From Corallococcus sp. AS-1-6 (GTDB lineage Bacteria; Myxococcota; Myxococcia; Myxococcales; Myxococcaceae): 64,000 bases of DNA. The stretch lies in NCBI RefSeq assembly GCF_020037015.1, contig NZ_JAIQDE010000001.1, positions 620,001 through 684,000 on the forward strand, read 5' to 3'. A program made the translations under genes and the position numbers. Positions 19,901 to 28,015 of the stretch are shown one piece after another (the first letter of the stretch is position 1; each line of letters begins with the position of its first letter). The notes beneath the pieces are model-generated. The model searched no databases. It was not told where the DNA came from and saw nothing but the letters and a program-made list of their open reading frames with translations.

Positions 19901-20111
19901 GATGAAGCGCGGCTCGTTCGTGCGCCTCATGCGCGAGAACAAGCAGCTCTTCTCCGGGAAGATGGCGTCGCTGCGCCGCTTCAAGGACGACGTGAAGGAA
20001 GTCGCGCAGGGCTTCGAGTGCGGTATCGGCATCGAGAACTTCAACGACCTCAAGGCCGGCGACATCATCGAGGCCTACGAGATCGAGGAGACCCGGCAGA
20101 GCCTCTCGTAA
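16905..20111 (+). CDS. infB: Translation initiation factor IF-2
   Basis: 1068 aa, much longer than E. coli IF2 because of an N-terminal extension. Residues 1-50 form the IF2N subdomain ([17 protein letters not shown]). About residues 55-400 are Ala/Pro/Val-rich and then Gly/Pro/Arg-rich. A second IF2N-like segment follows, then the G domain ([24 protein letters not shown]), domain II, and the C-terminal fMet-tRNA-binding domain. IF2 positions initiator tRNA on the 30S subunit and promotes subunit joining. The ATG is preceded by a weak AAGG-like site. An unusual N-terminal IF2 sequence has been described for the myxobacterium Stigmatella, so the length fits. Confidence 0.97.
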   Translation: MSKKRVHEIAKELKSHGIELDNKEVVTELAGLGYDVKSHSSSLDDDQATAAVQKILDKRKPKQAAPPVAAKGFVVRRKVGPPAGASAPESQDAYAQANEPAYEPEPAQEPQAAAPMEAEPQQAPAAMEPPPTAVEQAPVARAPEAPAVTATPPETTVASIAAAPEAPQAPEAPAAPPVAATATPPVTPPSTPPPAAVVETPRAAEPTPATATPRSPTQESPRLPNPPTRSPVPPTARTPSSTSTSATVISRGPGYVQRPGSTGGRPGGPPGSRPGGPGGPGSRPGGPGGPGSRPGAPMQGRPGGPPMNRPGAPMQARPGQTGPVRPSSPPTAGGTGAPVQPTGPTIMVGGVPHAQVAPTPGAQARPTATQAVVISRPLIQVRRVTPTTTQAKQYPMAPGRTALGTEKREYKVVPDHLGRGRELVDVSKNKERGQRKRTGPETTSVSKQELSDMVWGRIQIPVRGKKRKPTKKGAKTQITQMAEEKKVIKLQEGISVSDLGQRMGIRTAELIKKLMGMQKMATANQILDADTAELIATDYHWKVERVGFEVEDYLPEVEARAEDERPRPPVVTIMGHVDHGKTSLLDAIRQASVAAGEAGGITQHIGAYSVSTARGDVTFLDTPGHEAFTSMRARGANVTDIVVLVVAADDGVMPQTIEAIKHAKQAEVPIVVAINKMDVPGANPDRVKKDLASQELVPEEWGGDTIMVPVSAKTKMNLDLLLENLALQAEVLELTANPSRPSVGAIVEAKLERGRGPVATVLVQEGTLKLGDAIVTGTHYGRVRAMNNSRGEAVKEVKPGYCAEVVGLSGVPTAGDAINVVSDEKAAKQIADHRGMKERQAELSKVSRESLDQLFAKTKAGGGPKELRVIIKADVQGSAEAVRQAVEKLTTHKVRVVIIDAGVGAITETDVMRAAASKGVVLGFNVKPESGSEAAAKAQQVTLQSYSIIYELIDGVRTEMEGLLEPIRTERKLGRAEVRNTFNVPKLGTIAGAAVLDGVMKRGSFVRLMRENKQLFSGKMASLRRFKDDVKEVAQGFECGIGIENFNDLKAGDIIEAYEIEETRQSLS
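17690..17865 (+). repeat. Gly/Pro/Arg-rich repeat tract inside infB
   Basis: In-frame degenerate 9-24 nt units encode runs such as [16 protein letters not shown] and [16 protein letters not shown]. The unit is close to (P)GSRPGGPG. The tract lies in the disordered N-terminal region of IF2, upstream of the GTPase core. Such tracts change length by slippage or recombination and often differ between strains. Confidence 0.8.
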
Positions 20112-20122
20112 TCCTGAGAGGC
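20101..20122 (+). promoter_or_regulatory. Hairpin spanning the infB stop codon
   Basis: GCCTCTC (20101-20107) pairs perfectly with GAGAGGC (20116-20122) around an 8-nt loop that contains the infB TAA. It could stabilise the 3' end of infB or weakly attenuate readthrough into DUF503-rbfA-truB. Confidence 0.4.
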
Positions 20123-20134
20123 GCACTCGACGGA

Positions 20135-20164
20135 CCCCGGGGAAGGCCCCACCTTTCCCGGGGG
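20135..20164 (+). terminator. GC-rich hairpin after infB, possible attenuator
   Basis: CCCCGGGGAA (20135-20144) and TTCCCGGGGG (20155-20164) pair at 9 of 10 positions around a 10-nt loop. No T tract follows, so it is a doubtful intrinsic terminator. Together with the preceding hairpin it may split the long operon into independently controlled parts. Confidence 0.35.
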
Positions 20165-20231
20165 ATGGACGACGCGACGGCGCCTGGGCGTGGGTGACGC
20201 GCCCCGGCGGCCGTGGGCCTGGGGGACCTCT

Positions 20232-20840
20232 ATGTTCGTGGGAGTCGCACGCCTCACCCTCCAGATTCCGGAGAGCGCCTCGCTGAAGTCCAAGCGGCAG
20301 GTGCTCCGCCGGGTGACGGACCGGGTGAAGGCCCGCTTCAACGTGGCCGTCGCGGAGGTGGACGACCAGGACCTCTGGCAGAAGGCGTCGGTGGCCCTGG
20401 CGGTGGTGGGCAACGAACGCGGTCACGTGGATGAGCAACTGGGGAAGATCATCCACTTCATCGAAGAGATGTACGTCGCGCCGCTGATGGCCCGGGAGAC
20501 GGAGATCATCTCCTTCGGGGACACGCTCTACTCCGACAAGGGGCCAGTGGCTGGCGCCTTCCGCGCCCCGGCGAAGGTGCCGGAGCCGGAGGACGAGGAT
20601 TCCCACCTGTCTCCCGAGGACGCGCACGCGCACTCGGAGGCGGCGATCGCCCGCTTCCTGCGCAGCGACCGCTCGCTGGCGGAGGCGGAGGGGTTGGGTT
20701 CGTGGGAGCAGCGGCACGAGGGCGCGGGCCCCGGGCCTGGGGCTCCCCGCCCCACGGGTGAAGGTGGAACGCTGACGCTGGACGACGCGCGGGCCAGGGC
20801 CCGGGCGCTGCGCAACCCGCGAGATTGGGAGAAGAAATGA
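20232..20840 (+). CDS. DUF503 (YlxP-like) protein with C-terminal extension
   Basis: 202 aa from the ATG at 20232. Residues 1-95 are the DUF503 fold: [23 protein letters not shown], then [20 protein letters not shown], then [20 protein letters not shown]503/YlxP genes commonly sit between infB and rbfA, which suggests a ribosome-linked role that is still poorly defined. The C-terminal ~105 residues are an acidic, probably disordered extension not found in short YlxP proteins. The stop overlaps the rbfA ATG (ATGA). Confidence 0.88.
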   Translation: MFVGVARLTLQIPESASLKSKRQVLRRVTDRVKARFNVAVAEVDDQDLWQKASVALAVVGNERGHVDEQLGKIIHFIEEMYVAPLMARETEIISFGDTLYSDKGPVAGAFRAPAKVPEPEDEDSHLSPEDAHAHSEAAIARFLRSDRSLAEAEGLGSWEQRHEGAGPGPGAPRPTGEGGTLTLDDARARARALRNPRDWEKK

Positions 20841-21196
20841 CGACGCATGCACGACCCGAGCGCGTGGGGCAGGAGATCCAGGCGGCCATCGGTGCCCTGC
20901 TGACGCGGGGGGAATTGCGCGACCCGCGCATCGGCTTCATCACCATCACCGGCGTGAAGGTGTCGCCGGACCTGAGGGTGGCGAAGGTCTTCTATTCGAT
21001 GCTGGGCACGGACCAGGAGAAGGCGGACACGCAGAAGGGCCTGGACGCGGCCAAGGGCTTCGTGCGCCGCGAGGTGACGTCCGCCGTCAACCTGCGCGTG
21101 TCGCCGGAAATCTTCTTCGCCTTCGACGCATCCGTGGGCGAGGGCGATAAGATCGACCGGCTCCTGCGCGAGGTGCGCGGCAAGGAAGGCTGGTAG
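20837..21196 (+). CDS. rbfA: Ribosome-binding factor A
   Basis: 119 aa from the ATG at 20837, which overlaps the previous stop by 4 nt and follows a GGAGAAG site. RbfA binds the 30S subunit near helix 1 of 16S rRNA during late maturation and cold adaptation. Family motifs seen are [43 protein letters not shown] and [12 protein letters not shown]. It is translationally coupled to DUF503 and lies 10 nt before truB. Confidence 0.95.
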   Translation: MTTHARPERVGQEIQAAIGALLTRGELRDPRIGFITITGVKVSPDLRVAKVFYSMLGTDQEKADTQKGLDAAKGFVRREVTSAVNLRVSPEIFFAFDASVGEGDKIDRLLREVRGKEGW

Positions 21197-21206
21197 GCCC
21201 CGCTTC

Positions 21207-22070
21207 ATGGACGGCGTTCTCGTCATCGACAAGCCCCTGGGTCCCACGTCCTTCGACGTGGTCCGTCAGGTGCGCGGCCTGCTGAAGGTGAAGAAGGCGG
21301 GCCACACGGGCACGCTGGACCCCATGGCGACCGGCGTGCTGCCGGTGTGCCTGGGAGAGGCCACCAAGGTCGCCGGCATCATCACGGAGGGCGACAAGGC
21401 CTACGACGCCGTGGTGCGGCTGGGCGTCGAGACGGACACCCAGGACGCGCAGGGCAAGCCCACGGCGGAGGCCCCGGTGCCCCCGCTGACGGCCCCGCTC
21501 CTGGAGGCGGTGCTCGCCCGGTTCCGGGGGACGTTCGACCAGGTGCCGCCCATGTACTCGGCGGTGAAGGTGGCCGGGAAGCGGCTCTATGAGCTGGCGC
21601 GCGCCGGGGAAGAGGTGGAGCGGGCGAGCCGCACCGTCACCGTGCACGAGCTGGTGCTGCGCGACTTCTCCGCGGACCGGCTGACCCTGTCCGTGCGCTG
21701 CACCAAGGGCTTCTACGTGCGCACGCTGGCGTACGACCTGGGCCGCGCGCTGGGCTGCGGGGCGCACCTGGAGGCGCTGCGGCGCACCATGAGCGGCCCC
21801 TTCACCCTGGCCCGCGCGCTGCCCCTGGCAGACCTGGCGTCCCTGTCCCGCGAGGCGGTGGCCGGGCGGCTGGTGTCGCTGGCGGACGCGCTGACGGACC
21901 TGCCGGCGGTCCGGGTGAACGCGGACGAAGCCCGGCGGGTGTTGCACGGCGTCCCCGTGGAGGTCGCCCCCGTGCCGGGCCGGGTGCGGGTGCTGGGCCC
22001 GGATGACGCGCTGCTCGCCATGGCGGAGGTGGTGGGCGGGCGGCTGCGCTACCAGCGGGTGTTCAACTGA
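21207..22070 (+). CDS. truB: tRNA pseudouridine(55) synthase TruB
   Basis: 287 aa. It isomerises U55 in the T-loop of tRNAs. The N-terminal [17 protein letters not shown] and the catalytic [19 protein letters not shown] (nucleophilic Asp in LDP) are present, followed by [32 protein letters not shown] and a C-terminal PUA-like domain. The ATG lies 10 nt after rbfA. The next ORF starts immediately after the stop. Confidence 0.96.
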   Translation: MDGVLVIDKPLGPTSFDVVRQVRGLLKVKKAGHTGTLDPMATGVLPVCLGEATKVAGIITEGDKAYDAVVRLGVETDTQDAQGKPTAEAPVPPLTAPLLEAVLARFRGTFDQVPPMYSAVKVAGKRLYELARAGEEVERASRTVTVHELVLRDFSADRLTLSVRCTKGFYVRTLAYDLGRALGCGAHLEALRRTMSGPFTLARALPLADLASLSREAVAGRLVSLADALTDLPAVRVNADEARRVLHGVPVEVAPVPGRVRVLGPDDALLAMAEVVGGRLRYQRVFN

Positions 22071-22400
22071 GTGGTCACCCGCACCCATGACATCACCGTG
22101 AGCGTGGCCCCGGGCCTTCGCGGCGCCTTCGACGGGCGGCGCGAGCTGTCCCTGGGCGTGCCGGCGGCGGCGGGCATCGGCGACGTGGTGGAGGCGCTCC
22201 TGCGCTTGTACCCCCGGACCCGTCACCTGCTGGCGGGTGACGGGGGCGAGGCGGGCGGACAGTACCTGCACGTGGCCATGGACGAGGCCTCGGCCCGGGA
22301 GCTCTCCCCGGGCGGGGGTGGAATGCCGGGCGGCTGCCGGTTGTACGTCTTCGCACTGTCCCGGCCCCCGAAGGGCGGACGGACGGGCGGCGAAGGTTGA
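22071..22400 (+). CDS. Small MoaD/ThiS-like beta-grasp protein (tentative)
   Basis: 109 aa. The GTG start abuts the truB TGA. The pattern [13 protein letters not shown], then [20 protein letters not shown], then YLHVAMDE, then [15 protein letters not shown] resembles the MoaD/ThiS ubiquitin-like fold, including the 'V-L---YP' helix and a hydrophobic strand leading to Pro-Pro and Gly-Gly. Unlike true MoaD/ThiS, the GG is followed by six more residues (ending GGEG), so thiocarboxylate chemistry is doubtful unless the tail is trimmed. No molybdopterin or thiamine gene is nearby. Real gene likely, function unsure. Confidence 0.55.
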   Translation: MVTRTHDITVSVAPGLRGAFDGRRELSLGVPAAAGIGDVVEALLRLYPRTRHLLAGDGGEAGGQYLHVAMDEASARELSPGGGGMPGGCRLYVFALSRPPKGGRTGGEG

Positions 22401-22425
22401 CCCCCCAGGGGGTGAAGCTTATAAG
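22397..22425 (+). promoter_or_regulatory. Sigma-70-type promoter for rpsO
   Basis: TTGACC (22397-22402) and TATAAG (22420-22425) are separated by 17 nt, close to consensus and striking in this GC-rich sequence. It lies about 100 nt before the rpsO ATG and overlaps the end of the preceding gene, so rpsO has its own promoter in addition to readthrough. Confidence 0.7.
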
Positions 22426-22525
22426 CGGCCCGCTCGTTAGAAGGACCATGTGGCCGGGTCTGTACCCCTCCGCGGACCCAGGCGGCACGAGCAGTCACCC
22501 CGGAGCGGGATTCAGGAAGAAGCCC

Positions 22526-22795
22526 ATGTCGTTGCATCAGGAGCGCAAGAGCGAGCTGGTCACGAAGTTCCGCACCCACGAGTCCGACACCGGCTCGCCC
22601 GAGGTGCAGGTGGCGCTGCTGTCCGAGCGCATCAACATGCTCACCGAGCACTTCAAGACCCACAAGAAGGACCACCACTCCCGCCGCGGTCTGCTGAAGC
22701 TGGTCGGTCAGCGCCGCCGCATGCTGGACTACCTCAAGTCCAAGGACGTGGCCCGCTACAAGAAGCTCATCGAGGGCCTCGGCATCCGCAAGTAG
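22526..22795 (+). CDS. rpsO: 30S ribosomal protein S15
   Basis: 89 aa, exactly the usual length, from the ATG at 22526 preceded by AGGAAGA. It is a primary 16S-binding protein of the 30S platform. The family signature is clear: [40 protein letters not shown] and [16 protein letters not shown]. It is followed by pnp, the classical rpsO-pnp order. A strong hairpin lies just after the stop. Confidence 0.97.
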   Translation: MSLHQERKSELVTKFRTHESDTGSPEVQVALLSERINMLTEHFKTHKKDHHSRRGLLKLVGQRRRMLDYLKSKDVARYKKLIEGLGIRK

Positions 22796-22811
22796 TCCTC
22801 GAGAAGTCCAC

Positions 22812-22838
22812 GGGGCGCTGGCACATCACCAGCGCCCC
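22812..22838 (+). terminator. Strong hairpin after rpsO
   Basis: GGGGCGCTGG (22812-22821) pairs perfectly with CCAGCGCCCC (22829-22838) around a 7-nt loop, 16 nt after the rpsO stop; the following bases are GCGCATTT. It probably acts as a terminator or 3'-end stabiliser for rpsO. Confidence 0.7.
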
Positions 22839-23199
22839 GCGCATTTGGGCAGCACGCAGCACGGTTTCAAGAACAGCAGTGCGGACGTGGGTGAAGGAGC
22901 TGGGCAAGGGAGTTGGTGGAGGCGGGCTCTTTTGGTTTCCGTTCAGACCGGCCGACCCGGAGTCATGGGTGGGCGGGTGTGATCAGGGATCAAGAGGTCC
23001 GGTCCATCCCTCCGGCGCTCCGCAACGGAGCCCGTTTCCGCAGTACAGGCAGCGTTCGTCTGGCATGTGCCTGCTTCAGGCCCTGGCGACCGCTCATTCC
23101 CAGAGGGCCCCTTTCCGGGCGGTCCCGGCCCCACGCACGTGGGCGGGCCGCGGCTGGCAAGGGCCCTCGCACGCGAAGCAGGCACAGAGGCCACACGAC
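22839..23199 (+). promoter_or_regulatory. pnp upstream region with hairpins
   Basis: About 360 nt without a convincing gene. The pnp frame is open through it, but the translated text lacks protein character. It holds two compact hairpins: GCTCCG-CAA-CGGAGC at 23017-23031, and CGGCCCCAC-GCAC-GTGGGCGGGCCG (23126-23150, one bulge). In E. coli the pnp leader is cut by RNase III at a hairpin and PNPase represses itself there. A similar arrangement here is inference. I see no near-consensus promoter. Confidence 0.35.
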
Positions 23200-25356
23200 A
23201 TGTTGAAGAAGAGCGTCAAGATTGGTGAGAACGAGCTGAGCATCGAGACGGGCCGCCTGGCCAAGCAGGCTGACGGTTCCGTGGTGGTCCGCTACGGCGA
23301 CACCATGCTGCTCGTCACCGCGGTGAGCGCGCGGGAGAAGAAGGACGTCGACTTCCTGCCCCTCACGGTGGAGTACCAGGAGAAGCTGTACTCGGCGGGC
23401 CGCATCCCCGGCAGCTACTTCAAGCGCGAGGGCCGCCTGACGGAGAAGGAGACGCTGGCCTCCCGTCTGGTGGACCGCTCCTGCCGTCCGCTGTTCCCGG
23501 AAGGCTACGCCTACGAGACGCAGGTCATCGCGTCCGTCATCTCCGCGGACCCGGAGAACGAGGGTGACATCCACGGCATCACCGGCGCCTCCGCGGCGCT
23601 GTGGGTGTCGGACATCCCGTTCAACGGCCCCATCGCGGGCATCCGCGTGGGCCGCGTGGGCGGCCAGTTCGTGGCCAACCCCACGGCCAAGCAGCGCGAG
23701 CAGAGCGACCTGGACCTCGTCATGGCGGTGAGCCGCGAGGCCATCGTGATGGTGGAGGGTGGCGCGGAGGAGGTCAGCGAGGCGGACATGGTGGCGGCGC
23801 TGGAGTTCGGCCGTCAGAACGCCCAGCCCGCGCTGGACCTGCAGGACCAGCTCCGCGCGGAGCTGAAGAAGCAGGTCCGCGCCTACGACAAGGCGCCCAC
23901 CATCGACGAGGGGCTGCGCGCCCAGGTGCGTGAGCTGGCGCTGGAGGGCGTGAAGGCCGGCTACGCCATCAAGGAGAAGGCGGCCCGCTACGAGGCGCTC
24001 TCCAAGGCGAAGAAGGCGGCGGTCGCGGCGCTCAAGGAGAAGATGGGCGCGGAGTTCACCCCGCAGGTGGAGAAGCACGCCAAGCAGGTCATCGAGGACC
24101 TGAAGTACGACCACATGCGTGAGCTCACCGTGAACGGTGGCCGCATCGGCGACCGTCCGCACAACGTGGTGCGCCCCATCACCAACGAGGTGGGCGTGCT
24201 GCCCCGCACGCACGGCAGCGCGGTGTTCACCCGCGGCGAGACGCAGGCGCTCGTGGTCGTCACGCTGGGCACCAGCGAGGACGAGCAGCGGCTGGAGCTG
24301 CTCAGCGGCCAGGCCTTCAAGCGGTTCATGCTGCACTACAACTTCCCGCCGTTCAGCGTGAACGAGACCAAGCCCCTGCGCGGCCCCGGCCGTCGCGAGG
24401 TCGGTCACGGCGCCCTGGCGGAGCGCGCGCTGCGCAACATGATTCCGGCCAGCGACTCGTTCCCCTACACGGTGCGTCTGGTGTCGGAGATCCTGGAGTC
24501 CAACGGCTCGTCTTCCATGGCGTCCGTGTGCGGTGGCACGCTGGCGCTGATGGACGCGGGCGTGCCCATCAAGGCGCCGGTGGCGGGCATCGCCATGGGC
24601 CTGGTGAAGGAGGGCGACAAGATCGCCATCCTGTCCGACATCCTCGGTGACGAGGATCACCTGGGCGACATGGACTTCAAGGTCTGCGGCACGTCCAAGG
24701 GCATCACGTCCATCCAGATGGACATCAAGATCACCGGCCTCACCACGGAGATCATGAGCCGCGCGCTGGAGCAGGCGCGTCAGGGCCGCGAGCACATCCT
24801 GGCGGAGATGGCGAAGACGCTGAGCGCGCCGCGCAAGGAGATCAGCCAGTTCGCGCCGCGCATCACGACCATCCAGATCCGTCCGGAGTTCATCAAGAAC
24901 GTCATCGGGCCGGGCGGCAAGGTGATCAAGGACATCATCGCCCGCACGGGTGCCGCCATCAACATCGAGGACACCGGCCGCGTGGACATCGCCAGCGCGA
25001 ACGGCGAGGCGGTGAAGGCGGCCATCGCGATGATCCAGGCGCTCACGCGCGAGGCGGAGATCGGGAAGATCTACACGGGCACGGTGCGGAAGATCGCCGA
25101 GTTCGGCGCCTTCGTGGAGCTGTTCCCGGGCACCGACGGCCTCATCCACATCTCCGAGCTGTCCGACAAGCGCGTGAAGAGCGTGTCGGACGTGCTGAGC
25201 GAGGGCGACGAGGTGCTGGTGAAGGTCGTCAGCATCGACAAGACGGGCAAGATCCGTCTGTCGCGCAAGGAGGCCATGGCCGAGCGCGCCACCGCGCAGG
25301 GCACGCCTCCCGTGGCCGCCGCCCCGGCGACGACCACGCCGGACGCGAAGGCCTGA
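23200..25356 (+). CDS. pnp: Polyribonucleotide nucleotidyltransferase (PNPase)
   Basis: 718 aa from the ATG at 23200. It degrades RNA 3'-to-5' phosphorolytically. It carries two RNase PH-like domains ([20 protein letters not shown] start; second core around [15 protein letters not shown]), an all-helical linker, a KH domain ([18 protein letters not shown]) and an S1 domain ([17 protein letters not shown]...[10 protein letters not shown]). A short Ala/Pro/Thr tail ends the protein. The start was fixed by the family's typical N-terminus, not by the longer open frame upstream. Confidence 0.97.
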   Translation: MLKKSVKIGENELSIETGRLAKQADGSVVVRYGDTMLLVTAVSAREKKDVDFLPLTVEYQEKLYSAGRIPGSYFKREGRLTEKETLASRLVDRSCRPLFPEGYAYETQVIASVISADPENEGDIHGITGASAALWVSDIPFNGPIAGIRVGRVGGQFVANPTAKQREQSDLDLVMAVSREAIVMVEGGAEEVSEADMVAALEFGRQNAQPALDLQDQLRAELKKQVRAYDKAPTIDEGLRAQVRELALEGVKAGYAIKEKAARYEALSKAKKAAVAALKEKMGAEFTPQVEKHAKQVIEDLKYDHMRELTVNGGRIGDRPHNVVRPITNEVGVLPRTHGSAVFTRGETQALVVVTLGTSEDEQRLELLSGQAFKRFMLHYNFPPFSVNETKPLRGPGRREVGHGALAERALRNMIPASDSFPYTVRLVSEILESNGSSSMASVCGGTLALMDAGVPIKAPVAGIAMGLVKEGDKIAILSDILGDEDHLGDMDFKVCGTSKGITSIQMDIKITGLTTEIMSRALEQARQGREHILAEMAKTLSAPRKEISQFAPRITTIQIRPEFIKNVIGPGGKVIKDIIARTGAAINIEDTGRVDIASANGEAVKAAIAMIQALTREAEIGKIYTGTVRKIAEFGAFVELFPGTDGLIHISELSDKRVKSVSDVLSEGDEVLVKVVSIDKTGKIRLSRKEAMAERATAQGTPPVAAAPATTTPDAKA

Positions 25357-25403
25357 ATCCGGCCCCCGTGTAGCGGCCCTCCGTGAGGAAGGCCGCGACC
25401 GGA

Positions 25404-25449
25404 AACGCCCCGTCTCCTCCCGCCTCCGGGCGCGAAGGGGCGGGGCGTT
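25404..25449 (+). terminator. Possible terminator after pnp
   Basis: AACGCCCCG (25404-25412) pairs perfectly with CGGGGCGTT (25441-25449); the loop is long (28 nt) and itself GC-rich. It lies about 50 nt after the pnp stop and is followed by TGTCATTC. Likely marks the end of the rimP-to-pnp block. Confidence 0.5.
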
Positions 25450-25551
25450 GTCATTCGCGGGAGCAGACGGTGTTTTCGTCCCGGCGGGGTGGAAGCTTAA
25501 AACCCCGAGAGGGCCTCCCGCGTTGATGGGGGACCGCCCCGGAGGCGCTGC

Positions 25552-26349
25552 ATGCCGGTCCACCCATCCAGTTCCTCGGAGCCTTCGAGCAGCTTCCTCA
25601 CGGACCTGTCCCGGTTCCTGGGGGCGTTCCGCTGGGCGTTCATGCCGCTGGGCCTGCTCGCGCTGGTCGCGGTGGGCGTGCACGCTGCGGCGGACACGCT
25701 GGATGACCGGCTGCTCACGGCGGTGGACCGGTTGGACTCCGCGTTCGATGCGTGGGTGGGCCAGTTCCCCGCCTTCGCGTCGATGGTGGATTGGGTCTCC
25801 CTGGAGACGCGCACCCGGCTGGCGCGGGCCCTGGCCCTGGCCTGGGAGCTGGCGGCGGACCTGCTCCTGGCGCTGCCGGCGCTCGGCTACCGCGAGACCG
25901 ACGCCGCTCGCCCCGTGGAGCCCTGGCGTCCGGTGACCACGTCCCCTTCGGAGGCCTCTTCGTGGAAGGCGCTGCTGCGGCGCTGTCTGCGGCGCCCCAC
26001 GCCGATGCGGTGGGTGCGGCCGCTGGCCACCGCGGGCGTGGTGCTCGCGGGCGCGTGCACGGTGGCCCGGCTCGTCCAGGGCACGGTGTACCTGTCGTGG
26101 CGGCCGCTGTTCGGCGACGTGGCCTCGGACTGGGCGGCCCGGGGCCTGGCGGTGGCGGCGCTGTGCGGCGTGAGCGTGTCGCTGGGTTGGCGCGCGGTGC
26201 TGCGCAACCTCCAGCACGCGGACGCGGCGTGTGAAGCGGTGGGCTCGCGGCGGGCGTGGACTCGCGGGCTCGTGGGGTGCCTCGTGGTGGCGCCGCTGGG
26301 CTTCGCGGCGGTCTGGGACGCGGCCCCGGTGCTGTCCTTCCTGCGCTGA
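25552..26349 (+). CDS. Hypothetical membrane protein
   Basis: 265 aa. A Ser-rich N-terminus precedes a hydrophobic segment (FMPLGLLALVAVGVHAAA). Further membrane-like segments follow: LARALALAWELAADLLLALPAL, ATAGVVLAGACTVARLV, GLAVAALCGVSVSLGW and GLVGCLVVAPLGFAAVW. Charged Arg-rich loops separate them. No known domain is recognised. It is 11 nt before the M23 peptidase gene, so the two are probably expressed together; a role in envelope or cell-wall biology would be a guess from context. Confidence 0.75.
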   Translation: MPVHPSSSSEPSSSFLTDLSRFLGAFRWAFMPLGLLALVAVGVHAAADTLDDRLLTAVDRLDSAFDAWVGQFPAFASMVDWVSLETRTRLARALALAWELAADLLLALPALGYRETDAARPVEPWRPVTTSPSEASSWKALLRRCLRRPTPMRWVRPLATAGVVLAGACTVARLVQGTVYLSWRPLFGDVASDWAARGLAVAALCGVSVSLGWRAVLRNLQHADAACEAVGSRRAWTRGLVGCLVVAPLGFAAVWDAAPVLSFLR

Positions 26350-26360
26350 GGCCCTGACGC

Positions 26361-27371
26361 ATGTTCGCTCGACGCGCACGGGGACTCCTGGACTTCACCT
26401 TCGCGCTGCTGTGCGTGTGGTGCGCGTACCACCACACGCCCGCGGGCGCGCTCTTGCGGCGCGCGGGCGCCTGGGCCTTCCACACGCGCACCACGGCCCG
26501 GCCGCTGCTCGCGTACTACGACGGCGTGAGCGGGACGTCCGTGCCCGTGCCCGCCGCGCTGCCGGCCGCGCTGCTCACGCGCGTGCCCACGAGCGCGGAG
26601 GCGCTGGCGTGGGGGACGCACTCGGCGCTGAAGTCCCTGGACCCGAAGGCGCGCGAGCCCTCGCTCGCGCTGGCGCGTGAGCTGGGCATCGCTCCGGAGA
26701 CGCTGGTGGATCCGGTGAAGGGACCCGCGGCGACGCGGCGGTTGCTGGACGCGCTCGCCTCGGACTTCCCGCTGGAGGAGGCGCGGGTGACGGCGGTGTT
26801 CGCCGGGCGGGTTCCCGCGCGCTTCGCCCTGGAGCGGGTGGGCGCGGAGGGTGGAGCGCTCAGCCTGGAGCGCCTGGCGAAGCAGTTGCCCCCCGGCTTC
26901 GAGGGCTCCTCCGTGGGCGCGGCGCAGGCGCTGGCGCTGTCCACGGCGCTGATGCTCGGGTGGCCGGTGTCGGAGAGCGCTCCGGTGACGAGCCCCTTCG
27001 GCTATCGCGTCCACCCCACGCTGCGCACGCGCCGGATGCACACGGGGGTGGACCTGGCGGTGCGCTCGGGCACGACGGTGACGGCGGTGGCCGCGGGCGT
27101 GGTGCGCCGCGCGAGCGAGGACTCCGTCAACGGCCGCGTGCTGGTGCTGGACCACGGGCGGGGCGTGACGACGGCGTACTGTCACAACTCGGAGCTGCTG
27201 GTGAAGGCGGGCACGCGGGTGGAGAAGGGGCAGGCCATCGCGCTGTCGGGCAGCACCGGCCGGTCCACCGGGCCCCACCTGCACTACCAACTGGAGCTGG
27301 CCGCGCGGCCGGTGGACCCGTTCGGGTTCCGCACCGCGCTGCGCATGGCGGACGGCGCGACCGAGCTGTGA
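26361..27371 (+). CDS. M23 (LytM) family metallopeptidase
   Basis: 336 aa. An N-terminal hydrophobic segment (LDFTFALLCVWCAY) serves as anchor or signal. A helical mid-region follows, including a lysozyme-like or LysM-like 'LALARELGIAPETLVDP' stretch of unclear class. The C-terminal LytM domain starts at SPFGYRVHPTL and keeps the zinc ligands HTGVD (His and Asp) and HLHY, plus the AYCHNSELLV and GSTGRSTGPHLHY segments. It is expected to cut peptidoglycan cross-bridges or to act as an amidase activator in the periplasm. Confidence 0.9.
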   Translation: MFARRARGLLDFTFALLCVWCAYHHTPAGALLRRAGAWAFHTRTTARPLLAYYDGVSGTSVPVPAALPAALLTRVPTSAEALAWGTHSALKSLDPKAREPSLALARELGIAPETLVDPVKGPAATRRLLDALASDFPLEEARVTAVFAGRVPARFALERVGAEGGALSLERLAKQLPPGFEGSSVGAAQALALSTALMLGWPVSESAPVTSPFGYRVHPTLRTRRMHTGVDLAVRSGTTVTAVAAGVVRRASEDSVNGRVLVLDHGRGVTTAYCHNSELLVKAGTRVEKGQAIALSGSTGRSTGPHLHYQLELAARPVDPFGFRTALRMADGATEL

Positions 27372-27446
27372 GAGGCCGGGTCACACGACCCGTGACGTTG
27401 GCGCCAGGAAGTAGAGGGGGGCCGGGGTGCGTGTTACGGCGGGGGC

Positions 27447-27902
27447 ATGGACCCCACGCTGACCGTCCCCGTGCGCCGGGTGCGCTCGCATCCGGACCCG
27501 CTGCCCCTGCCGCGCCATGAGACGGAGCTGGCCGCGGGGCTGGACCTGCGGGCCGACATCGACGGGGAGCGGGTGCTCCAGCCCCTGGAGCGGATGGCGG
27601 TCCCCACGGGGCTGGCCTTCGCGCTCCCGCCGGGCTTCGAGGGCCAGGTGCGGCCCCGCTCGGGGCTGGCGCTGCGGCACGGGGTGACGTGCCTCAACTC
27701 CCCTGGGACGGTGGACGCGGACTACCGGGGGGAGGTGCAGGTGCTGCTCGTCAACCTGTCCAACACCCCCTTCACGCTGCGTCGGGGGGACCGGGTGGCC
27801 CAACTGGTGGTGGCCCCCGTGACGGCCACGGCCCTGCGGGAGGTGGAGGTGCTGGAGGTGACTTCCCGGGGGGACGGAGGCTTCGGGTCCACGGGCCGCT
27901 AG
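27447..27902 (+). CDS. dut: dUTP diphosphatase
   Basis: 151 aa, the standard trimeric dUTPase length. It hydrolyses dUTP to dUMP. The five motifs are visible: AAGLDLRADI (motif 1), RPRSGLALRHGV (motif 2), LNSPGTVDADYRGEVQVLL (motif 3, with the catalytic Asp), RRGDRVAQLVV (motif 4) and RGDGGFGSTGR (motif 5, P-loop-like tail). ATG start; a stand-alone gene, or in an operon with the kinase downstream. Confidence 0.95.
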   Translation: MDPTLTVPVRRVRSHPDPLPLPRHETELAAGLDLRADIDGERVLQPLERMAVPTGLAFALPPGFEGQVRPRSGLALRHGVTCLNSPGTVDADYRGEVQVLLVNLSNTPFTLRRGDRVAQLVVAPVTATALREVEVLEVTSRGDGGFGSTGR

Positions 27903-28015
27903 GGCCCGGCGCGCAACGTCGTTCCTCAATGGCTCCGGAGCGGGCAGAATGGAGCCCCCCGGCCGCCCGCCGGGGAGGCCGCCCCCCCGCGGCCCCGTTC
28001 TGGAGTTTCACTGCT

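Noticed and set aside
16857-20852. 1331-codon open frame on the minus strand opposite infB
   Set aside because: It is the antisense shadow of infB-DUF503; translation is His/Arg/Leu-rich low complexity with no domain, typical of GC-rich DNA with few stop codons.
22450-23199. In-frame upstream extension of pnp
   Set aside because: PNPase homologues start at the ATG at 23200 ([12 protein letters not shown]); the upstream part overlaps rpsO in another frame and lacks protein character.
27689-28015. In-frame upstream extension of the kinase/FGE gene into dut
   Set aside because: Overlaps dut in another frame and is Gly/Pro/Arg-rich shadow; the zinc ribbon begins right after the TTG at 28016.
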